This document shows positions 1 through 4,745 of a stretch of DNA of 5,295 nucleotides, piece by piece (position 1 is the first letter of the stretch; each line of letters begins with the position of its first letter). Below the pieces are notes generated by a model. The model saw only the letters and a list, made by a program, of their open reading frames with translations. It did not search any database and was not told the DNA's origin. The position numbers and the translations under genes were made by a program. Origin of the DNA: Alphaproteobacteria bacterium CG11_big_fil_rev_8_21_14_0_20_44_7 (lineage in GTDB: Bacteria > Pseudomonadota > Alphaproteobacteria > Rickettsiales > 21-14-0-20-44-7); contig PCXJ01000005.1 of the NCBI GenBank assembly GCA_002787615.1, positions 1-5,295 of the forward strand, written 5' to 3'.

Positions 1-2
1 AG

Positions 3-314
3 GAAAATAACGGCGAGAATATACTTTCTCCCGAATTCTTGCGCGGGATTATCAGATTTTATGATAACAGCCTGAAAAATGTCGTACCGGGTTATCTCAA
101 CACGATGATGGAGGCATTTATCCAAAATCAGGATGAGATGCGCCGTAAAATGGAAAGCGGCAGCACAGATTTCACCCCATTCTCGCAATTTGGCGATATA
201 TATAAATCCGTCTGGCAAAATCAGCAGGAAATGTTCAACAAAACTTTTGATATTTTCTCCAGCTACAACCCATTAATGAACCCACAAAATCCAAATAATA
301 AAGAAGGTAAATAA
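3..314 (+). CDS. phaR: PhaR-type polyhydroxyalkanoate synthesis regulator, C-terminal part (5' end outside window)
   Basis: The reading frame is open from the first bases, so this is the last 103 residues of a protein whose start lies upstream. The visible part begins with the PHB_acc-type repeat: LSPEF, then RFYDNSLKNVVPGYL, then MEAFIQNQDEMR. It ends with a hydrophilic, Gln/Asn-rich tail containing FGDIYKSVWQNQQEMFNKTF. In the family, PhaR is a cytoplasmic DNA- and PHA-granule-binding repressor that controls phasin and PHA synthesis genes. The DNA-binding N-terminal domain (PHB_acc_N) is not visible here. An internal TTG at 39 could be mistaken for a start, but conserved family sequence continues upstream of it. 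The stop is one base before the next gene, which suggests cotranscription. No PHA synthase or phasin gene is visible nearby. Family assignment is fairly secure; its targets are not known from this sequence. Confidence 0.85.
   Translation, partial: ENNGENILSPEFLRGIIRFYDNSLKNVVPGYLNTMMEAFIQNQDEMRRKMESGSTDFTPFSQFGDIYKSVWQNQQEMFNKTFDIFSSYNPLMNPQNPNNKEGK
302..307 (+). promoter_or_regulatory. Ribosome binding site of the PagL-like gene
   Basis: AGAAGG lies 8 bases before the ATG at 316, inside the last codons of phaR. It supports this start and suggests translation is linked to termination of phaR. Confidence 0.6.
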
Positions 315-315
315 G

Positions 316-831
316 ATGAAAAAAACCGCATTATTCGCTGCCACTCTGGCATTAATTTCCGCCCAACCTGCCCACGCTTATGATGAGCCTGTTGTTGTTT
401 TTGGATTGGGTTATGCAAATATTTTCCAAAATGATGATGAAGATATCGGCTTACGCGCTGAATATCGCAGTGAGCGCATCGAGCCAAAATATGTGCTAAA
501 TGCCGACCATGTCTCATATTTCGTCGGTGTGGATGCTTATCTTGATTTTAGCGCCTATGCCTATGGCGGGTTCTTATATGACTGGAAAGTTGCAGATAAC
601 TGGTATGTCATACCAAGCTTAGCCGCTGGATTATATCACGAAGGCGGTGGGCGCGATCTGGGTGGGATGATTGAGTTCCGCAGCCAGATTGAAGTTGATT
701 ATGAAATGCAGGATAAATCCCGTATCGGACTTTCTCTGAATCATGTCTCAAATGCCAGCATCTATGATAATAACCCCGGCACTGAGCATATATTCTTGAA
801 CTACACAAAACCGATTGGCGCAGGACTATAA
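316..831 (+). CDS. PagL-like lipid A 3-O-deacylase / acyloxyacyl hydrolase family protein
   Basis: This 171-residue protein starts with a clear Sec signal peptide (MKKTALFAATLALISAQPAHA, likely cleaved after Ala21). It continues as alternating, aromatic-rich segments typical of a small outer-membrane beta barrel. Near the C terminus is the PagL signature NHVSNASIYDNNPGTE. His143, Ser145 and Glu157 have the same spacing (2 and 12 residues) as the catalytic His-Ser-Glu triad of Pseudomonas PagL, and Asn146 is also conserved. PagL removes the 3-O-linked acyl chain from lipid A in the outer membrane, altering surface charge and immune recognition. Many alphaproteobacterial relatives are named only acyloxyacyl hydrolase and have not been tested. 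The last residue is Leu rather than the usual aromatic residue of outer-membrane barrels. The gene follows phaR after one base. The fold and family are convincing; the exact substrate is inferred. Confidence 0.83.
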   Translation: MKKTALFAATLALISAQPAHAYDEPVVVFGLGYANIFQNDDEDIGLRAEYRSERIEPKYVLNADHVSYFVGVDAYLDFSAYAYGGFLYDWKVADNWYVIPSLAAGLYHEGGGRDLGGMIEFRSQIEVDYEMQDKSRIGLSLNHVSNASIYDNNPGTEHIFLNYTKPIGAGL

Positions 832-850
832 TTTATAATTATATAGTTTC

Positions 851-861
851 GCAGAATCTGC
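851..861. repeat. Perfect 11-base palindrome in the apaG promoter
   Basis: GCAGA-A-TCTGC is a perfect 5-base inverted repeat around one central base. Its right arm covers the TGC of the extended -10 element, so a protein bound here would compete with RNA polymerase. It is a candidate operator only; palindromes this short also arise by chance. It has no T-run, so it is not a rho-independent terminator. Confidence 0.35.
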
Positions 862-867
862 TATAAT
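859..867 (+). promoter_or_regulatory. Extended -10 promoter for a leaderless apaG transcript
   Basis: TGCTATAAT matches the extended -10 consensus TGnTATAAT perfectly. The region 17 bases upstream (TTATAT, 839-844) is a poor -35, which an extended -10 can compensate for. Transcription usually begins about seven bases after the -10, which falls on the A of the apaG ATG at 874. No Shine-Dalgarno sequence precedes that ATG. The promoter call is by consensus; the leaderless start is inferred. Confidence 0.6.
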
Positions 868-873
868 CGAAAT

Positions 874-1275
874 ATGTACTCCGCAATTACGAATAATATC
901 AAGGTCACGGCTACCCCGTTCTATATTGATGAGCAATCATCTAAGAATAATAGCAACTACGTTTGGGCTTATCATATAGTCATAGAAAACATGCAGAAAC
1001 ACAAGACTGTGCAGCTTTTGAGCCGCTATTGGAAAATTACTGATGCGCAGGGAAAAGTGCAGGAGATTGAGGGAGAAGGCGTGGTCGGCGAGCAACCGAT
1101 TATTCCGGCAGGTGCGAAATATGAATATACTAGCGGTGTGAATCTAAAAACCGAATCGGGTATTATGCAGGGAAATTATACAATGCAGTATATTGATTCT
1201 CCGCAAGATTTATTCACCATTCAAATCCCCGCTTTTTCACTCGATACACCTTTTAGCGAATATATGGTGAATTAA
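874..1275 (+). CDS. apaG: ApaG family protein
   Basis: This 133-residue protein matches ApaG along its whole length. It has the N-terminal MYSAITNNIKVTATPFY, then VWAYHIVIEN, the strand QLLSRYWKITDAQGKV, the nucleotide-loop-like motif GEGVVGEQP (residues 67-75), and the C-terminal QIPAFSLD. ApaG is a small cytosolic immunoglobulin/fibronectin-like beta sandwich. It is often labelled a Co2+/Mg2+ efflux protein because Salmonella corD mutants lie in it, but its biochemical role is not settled. The start is well supported, because relatives also begin MYSA. It is the first gene of a four-gene run, and its stop overlaps the next ATG by one base (TAATG). No ribosome binding site precedes it, and it appears to be expressed from an extended -10 promoter as a leaderless message. 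Confidence 0.95.
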   Translation: MYSAITNNIKVTATPFYIDEQSSKNNSNYVWAYHIVIENMQKHKTVQLLSRYWKITDAQGKVQEIEGEGVVGEQPIIPAGAKYEYTSGVNLKTESGIMQGNYTMQYIDSPQDLFTIQIPAFSLDTPFSEYMVN

Positions 1276-1394
1276 TGAAAAATTCAGAAAAAGCCGATAC
1301 AAAGAAAACTGAAAAAGAATCGGAAAAGCAGAAAAAACTTTCCGAGGCATTACGCAGCAACCTCTCGCGCAGGAAAAAGGCAAAAGATAAATAA
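1275..1394 (+). CDS. Small basic protein of 39 residues, possibly a conserved alphaproteobacterial family
   Basis: The ATG overlaps the apaG stop by one base, and the TAA overlaps the next gene's ATG by one base, so it fills the gap between two genes exactly. The product is very hydrophilic: a Lys/Glu-rich N-terminal half, then KLSEALRSNLSRRKKAKDK. The motif LSxALRxNLxRRK resembles small uncharacterised alphaproteobacterial proteins that I recall from memory, usually 40-70 residues with a conserved ALRxNLxRRK core. The function is unknown. A helix rich in Arg and Lys at the C terminus could bind RNA, DNA or an acidic protein, but this is speculation. The perfect overlaps on both sides are the best evidence that it is translated. 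Confidence 0.6.
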   Translation: MKNSEKADTKKTEKESEKQKKLSEALRSNLSRRKKAKDK

Positions 1395-1762
1395 TGTTTT
1401 TTAATGGCAATAACAGCAAGGCAAGAAAAAGAAAGAAGCTGCAAAAGAAGCTCAGGCAAAGATATAGGCAAGAATTTAATCGCCGCACACATATTATATT
1501 AGAAGCCCGTAAAAAGCATGAGAAAAACCGCCTAAAAGCCAAGGAAACCCTTTCCATGGGCGGCTATACCGAAACTCCTTCAATTGAAGATGAGAATTTT
1601 GGCTTTGCAGTGGCCGCCAATATCACCAAATCCATCCAGATGTCGGGCAATGCTATTGAGAAACTCAAAAAACGCGGGCGTAAATTGCAAAAAAGTAAGC
1701 AAACCCATTTGCAACGGATGAAAAAAGCGAAAGGTAAAATGAAATCACGTTCACGGACATAA
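1394..1762 (+). CDS. Hypothetical highly basic 122-residue protein
   Basis: I do not recognise this protein. Its two ends are extremely rich in Lys and Arg: residues 9-50 (ARKRKKLQKKLRQRYRQEF and following) and 89-122 (EKLKKRGRKLQKSK to KMKSRSRT). Both are probably helical. A less charged centre, residues 52-86, contains SMGGYTETPSIEDENFGFAV. There is no signal peptide or membrane segment, so it should be cytoplasmic. The composition suits binding to nucleic acid or another polyanion, but no known fold is visible. The start codon overlaps the preceding stop by one base and the next gene begins one base after its own stop, so it is embedded in the apaG run. The long open frame and tight packing support a real gene. 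Two minus-strand open frames also cross the start of this region, but they lack family features and operon context. Confidence 0.6.
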   Translation: MFFNGNNSKARKRKKLQKKLRQRYRQEFNRRTHIILEARKKHEKNRLKAKETLSMGGYTETPSIEDENFGFAVAANITKSIQMSGNAIEKLKKRGRKLQKSKQTHLQRMKKAKGKMKSRSRT

Positions 1763-1763
1763 T

Positions 1764-2264
1764 ATGCCGGATATCATCGTAAAGGCTGACAGGCTAAAAT
1801 TTAATAACAAAGAATATCGCTGCGCTTACGGCAAAAGCGGCTTTGCGCAAAACAAATTTGAGGGCGATAACTGCACGCCCATCGGCAAATTTCCACTGCG
1901 TGAGGTGCTTTATCGCGCTGACCGAATCGAAACGCCAAAAACCAAGCTCCCCATCAGTGAAATTCAGCAAAATGATGGCTGGTGCGATGATGCGGAAGAC
2001 ATAAATTATAATCGCAAAGTCACCCTTCCGCACCCTGCCCGCCATGAGCAGCTTTTCCGCGATGAACATATATATGATATTATCATCGTTGTCGGATATA
2101 ATGACGCACCACCAGTAAAAGCCAAAGGCAGTGCGATTTTCATACATTTAGCGCGCGAAAATTATGCAGGCACGGAAGGTTGCATTGCCCTAGATAAAAC
2201 AGATTTGCTAGAGATATTGCACGACTTAGACGAGAATTCGCATATTATAGTTGAGGACTCTTAA
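1764..2264 (+). CDS. L,D-transpeptidase family (YkuD/ErfK-like) protein without signal peptide
   Basis: The protein has 166 residues. The YkuD catalytic signature is near the C terminus: FIHLAR with His128, then TEGCIAL with the nucleophile Cys140, about 12 residues apart as in the family. Upstream lie GKSG (23-26), TPIGKFPL (38-45), the GWCDD motif (72-76) with NYNRKVTLP, and HPARHE (90-95). These are typical of the COG3786 branch. Classical members form 3-3 peptidoglycan cross-links or anchor proteins to peptidoglycan in the periplasm using the Cys. Here the N terminus (MPDIIVKADRLKFNNKEY) has no hydrophobic signal segment, which is also usual in this branch, so the site of action is unclear. 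The gene follows the basic protein after one base and shares its stop-codon region with mrpF on the other strand. The catalytic family is firm; the substrate is not. Confidence 0.88.
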   Translation: MPDIIVKADRLKFNNKEYRCAYGKSGFAQNKFEGDNCTPIGKFPLREVLYRADRIETPKTKLPISEIQQNDGWCDDAEDINYNRKVTLPHPARHEQLFRDEHIYDIIIVVGYNDAPPVKAKGSAIFIHLARENYAGTEGCIALDKTDLLEILHDLDENSHIIVEDS

Positions 2265-2578
2265 TTCTGTTTCTCTTTCGCCTTAATCTGGATTTTTTGA
2301 ATCTGCTTTCTGGTAATTGTACCGCGAAAAGTTCCATATTTGAAAAAGCGCAAAAATCCGATTGTTGCCACAAAATTCAGGAAGGCATAAACCAATGCGA
2401 CATCAATATAAGACGGGTTATCTTTGATAAAGGCCAGAGCGACAATAAGTAATACAACATTTGTGGTGAACAGGTTGGAGGCCAGAATCCTGTCAAACAC
2501 GCTAGGACCCAAAATTGCCCGCATCAGCAGCAATATCATGCTCACACATAAAAATATAATGACACCCAGCCACAGCAT
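2261..2578 (-). CDS. mrpF: Na+/H+ antiporter subunit F (MrpF/MnhF)
   Basis: This is a 105-residue inner-membrane protein with three hydrophobic segments at about residues 2-19, 34-52 and 58-78. The family hallmarks are all present: RAILGPSVFDR (20-30), ASNLFTTNVVLLIVAL (33-48) and DVALVYAFLNFVATIGFLRFF (59-79). MrpF is a small subunit of the multisubunit Mrp/Mnh cation/proton antiporter, which exports Na+ (or K+) in exchange for protons and supports pH and salt tolerance. The C-terminal tail after residue 80 is basic and hydrophilic. Translation begins within the TGATG overlap with the mrpE stop, so the two are translationally coupled. The usual next gene, mrpG, is not downstream; the convergent YkuD gene is there instead. 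Confidence 0.93.
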   Translation of the reverse strand: MLWLGVIIFLCVSMILLLMRAILGPSVFDRILASNLFTTNVVLLIVALAFIKDNPSYIDVALVYAFLNFVATIGFLRFFKYGTFRGTITRKQIQKIQIKAKEKQN

Positions 2579-3042
2579 CAGCTTACCGCCCTTTTAACAC
2601 GCATATCCATATTCCCAGATGAAAGCTCATCGCGGCCTTCTTCGGTTAGGGAATGGGCAGTAATAATTTTACTGTCATCATCAATATAGACACAAACCGT
2701 ACCCGGCGTGAGAGTGATTGAATTGCCGTAAATCGCAAAACCCATCTCATGCTCCTGAGTAGTTTTGAGATAAACGAAATCCGGCTGGAATTTCAAATCC
2801 GGCATCCAGATATGCTTCAAAACCTGCATTGATGAAACGACAATCTCTTTAGCAAGCCAGAGCCAATAGCGCAGAATCTTCATATTCATCCCCGGGGTTT
2901 TCAACACATCCATCTTAACCGCGACATAAAGCCCAAGGAAACTGGATATAATTCCGGTAACGATGAAAAAAGGCTCGTTATAACCGGAAAAAATATAGTA
3001 GCATCCAAAGAGCAGAAGAAATATGTATATCTTATTGTACAT
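2578..3042 (-). CDS. mrpE: Na+/H+ antiporter subunit E (MrpE/MnhE)
   Basis: From the ATG at 3042 the protein has 154 residues, which is normal for MrpE. Hydrophobic N-terminal segments (about 5-20 and 23-42) are followed by the helix YWLWLAKEIVVSSMQVLKHIW (59-79). Then comes the cytoplasmic-type domain with NSITLTPGT (107-115), VYIDDDSKIITAHSL and EEGRDE. These are clear MrpE motifs. MrpE is an accessory inner-membrane subunit of the Mrp antiporter, needed for full activity or assembly in studied systems. The same frame stays open upstream to 3402, but that extension is antisense to folC and has no family resemblance. The ribosome binding site is weak (AGG about 13 bases upstream). The gene is divergent from folC, only 28 bases away, and overlaps mrpF by one base. 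Confidence 0.93.
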   Translation of the reverse strand: MYNKIYIFLLLFGCYYIFSGYNEPFFIVTGIISSFLGLYVAVKMDVLKTPGMNMKILRYWLWLAKEIVVSSMQVLKHIWMPDLKFQPDFVYLKTTQEHEMGFAIYGNSITLTPGTVCVYIDDDSKIITAHSLTEEGRDELSSGNMDMRVKRAVS

Positions 3043-3070
3043 AATATATTTGTAACCTACGCGGGGCTTT

Positions 3071-4279
3071 TTGCAAAACAAAATAAATGAAATCCTTGAT
3101 AAGTTCGCAAAAACTTTCAAAAAAATTGACCTCACTCTGGATAGGCTGAGCCTGTTTCTGGCTGAAATCGGCAATCCGCAAAATTCCATGCCGCCGGTTA
3201 TCCATATCGCAGGCAGTAATGGCAAAGGCTCAACCCTCGCTTTTTTGCGGGCTATGCTCGAAGCGGCGGGAAAAACTTGCCATGTATATACATCCCCGCA
3301 TCTGATAAAATTCAATGAGCGCGTGGTAATAGCAGGAAAGGAAATCAACGATACGGACTTGCTCACGCTTTTGCAGGAAATCGACAAAGCCTCGGAGGGC
3401 AAGGATTTAACCTATTTTGAAAAAACCACGGTGCTGGCATTTTTGGCATTTTCGCGCAATCCTGCCGATTATGTATTGCTGGAAACCGGACTTGGCGGCA
3501 GGCTGGATGCGACCAATCTTGCAGGGAATAAGACTCTCTCCATCATCACGCCGATTTCGCTGGAACATCAAGAATATCTGGGAGATACGCTGGGGGAAAT
3601 CGCCACTGAAAAAGCCGGAATTATTCCCGAAAAAGGCAGGCTTATCCTTGCCCCGCAAGCAGAAGATGCTGAATTTGCGATTAAACAAACCGCCAAAAAA
3701 CAAGGGGCAAAAATTATTAATGTGCAAATTCCTGAGAAATTCCCGCCACTGGCTTTGAAAGGTGAATTTCAAAAGATAAACGCAGCAACCGCAATGGCCG
3801 CCGCGCAAGAGCTGATGATTGATAGCGTGAGCGTCAATCAGGGCTTAGCCTCGGCAAAATGGCTGGCGCGTTTACAACAAATCACTAGCGGGAAATTCGC
3901 CGGACTATTGCCCGATTATTTTGAATTATGGCTCGATTCCTGCCACAATGCCGGCGGCGCAGAAGTTATCGCCGCATCATTCTCCCCCGATTATATGATT
4001 ATCGGCATGCTAAATACTAAAGATGCGTCTGAATTTATCGCAAAATTCCGTGGTAAAACCCGCGAAATATGGGCAATTCCAATTCCCGATGAGGAAAATT
4101 GCCACGCGCCCGAAAAACTTGTGGAAATCGCAAGAAAACATGGAATTCCGGCTTTTATGTCTAATAACCTTGAAAATGCCATAACAAATATAGTAATAAA
4201 GGAACATAAGGCGGTAAAAATATTAATTTGCGGGTCGATTTACTTGGCTGGCAAGATTCTGGAGGAAAATAATGTCTGA
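3071..4279 (+). CDS. folC: Bifunctional folylpolyglutamate synthase / dihydrofolate synthase
   Basis: This is a 402-residue Mur-ligase-type enzyme. It carries the P-loop GSNGKGST (48-55), TSPHLIKFNERV (74-85), ETGLGGRLDATN (138-149), PISLEHQEYLG (161-171), EKAGIIP (180-186), the C-domain DSCHNAGG (289-296), NTKD (315-318) and CGSIYLAG (387-394). FolC adds glutamate to dihydropteroate and to folates using ATP in the cytosol. The start is TTG at 3071. A stop at 3053-3055 closes the frame upstream and no in-frame ATG or GTG lies between, and GCGGGG at 3061-3066 could serve as a weak ribosome binding site. The N terminus (KKIDLTLDRLSLFLAEIG) fits the family, though the protein is somewhat shorter than many alphaproteobacterial homologues. 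The C-domain motif has Ala where HNP is usual (HNA). The end overlaps the PAS gene by 8 bases. Confidence 0.95.
   Translation: MQNKINEILDKFAKTFKKIDLTLDRLSLFLAEIGNPQNSMPPVIHIAGSNGKGSTLAFLRAMLEAAGKTCHVYTSPHLIKFNERVVIAGKEINDTDLLTLLQEIDKASEGKDLTYFEKTTVLAFLAFSRNPADYVLLETGLGGRLDATNLAGNKTLSIITPISLEHQEYLGDTLGEIATEKAGIIPEKGRLILAPQAEDAEFAIKQTAKKQGAKIINVQIPEKFPPLALKGEFQKINAATAMAAAQELMIDSVSVNQGLASAKWLARLQQITSGKFAGLLPDYFELWLDSCHNAGGAEVIAASFSPDYMIIGMLNTKDASEFIAKFRGKTREIWAIPIPDEENCHAPEKLVEIARKHGIPAFMSNNLENAITNIVIKEHKAVKILICGSIYLAGKILEENNV
4261..4266 (+). promoter_or_regulatory. Strong ribosome binding site of the PAS gene inside folC
   Basis: GGAGGA lies 5 bases before the ATG at 4272, within the last codons of folC. 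It fixes the start of the downstream gene and shows that the 8-base overlap is a deliberate operon junction. Confidence 0.75.
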
Positions 4280-4697
4280 TCACCAACGTATAACCGATAG
4301 GCTAAGAGAATATTGGGAAAGCCTGTGCCAAGGCAATGATATGCCCAGCGAAGACCAAATTGATTCCGAAGAAATCAGCGATATCTGGGATAGCTGCTAT
4401 CTGGTCGTCAAAGAAAATGGCAAATATCACTATAGTTTCTTAGGCGAATCTATAATTGAAGCTTATGGCGATAACCTCGAAGGCGAAGAAGTTGTGGAAA
4501 ATGAGATTTATCCTGAAAGCCCCGGTGTTATCAACAAGTTTCAGGAAATTGAAGAGGCAAAAGAGCCACTGCTATTTGAAGGCGTGTTTATCAATAAGAA
4601 TAATATGGACATCAAGTTCCGCAAAATATTGCTGCCCCTCGGCAAAGATGGAAATGTAGAATATATCCTCGGCGGCATGCGCTGGAAGGCGTTTTAG
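4272..4697 (+). CDS. PAS domain protein of the PAS_5 type
   Basis: This is an acidic protein of 141 residues. The N-terminal helix LREYWESLCQGNDMPSEDQID (11-31) matches the YWxSLxxGxxxPxxxxID start of the PAS_5 (PF07310) family. It is followed by SCYLVVKENGKYHYSFLGESI (41-61), AYGDNLEGEEV (64-74), and the closing strands FRKILLPLGKDGNVEYILGGMRW (116-138). These small single-domain alphaproteobacterial proteins probably sense a ligand or partner; no output domain is present and the ligand is unknown. It is cytoplasmic, with no signal peptide or membrane segment. Translation starts from a strong GGAGGA site within the end of folC, so expression is tied to folC. Any functional link to folate is inferred from position only. 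Confidence 0.8.
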   Translation: MSDHQRITDRLREYWESLCQGNDMPSEDQIDSEEISDIWDSCYLVVKENGKYHYSFLGESIIEAYGDNLEGEEVVENEIYPESPGVINKFQEIEEAKEPLLFEGVFINKNNMDIKFRKILLPLGKDGNVEYILGGMRWKAF

Positions 4698-4698
4698 A

Positions 4699-4726
4699 TT
4701 AGCTTCTAGCTGCTAGCTGCTAGCTA
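4699..4726. repeat. Heptanucleotide tandem repeat (CTAGCTG)
   Basis: CTAGCTG occurs at 4706-4712 and 4713-4719. Near-copies are CTAGCTA at 4720-4726 and TTAGCTT at 4699-4705, giving four AGCT blocks seven bases apart. It lies between two convergent genes and encodes nothing. It may be a slipped-strand repeat. It is not a recognisable terminator because no GC-rich stem and T-run are present. Confidence 0.8.
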
Positions 4727-4745
4727 TTGATAAACTGACTATTGC

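Noticed and set aside
1237..1557. Minus-strand hydrophobic open frames opposite the two basic small genes
   Set aside because: Their Phe/Leu/Ser-rich sequence is what the complement of Lys/Arg/Glu-rich codons yields. The plus frames fit the operon with one-base overlaps.
2233..2268. AGAATT and AATTCT inverted repeat as a terminator at the convergent junction
   Set aside because: The stem is only six AT-rich base pairs with a 24-base loop and no T-run.
3061..3070. GCGGGGCTTTTT read as half of a rho-independent terminator
   Set aside because: No matching GCCCCGC arm is found just upstream, and it lies at the start of folC.
3043..3402. Upstream extension of mrpE to give a 274-residue minus-strand protein
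   Set aside because: The extra 120 residues are antisense to the conserved FolC P-loop region and look unlike MrpE, whose normal length is reached from the ATG at 3042.
3407..3808. Minus-strand and +2-frame open frames inside folC
   Set aside because: They are fully contained in the strongly conserved folC frame and show no family features.
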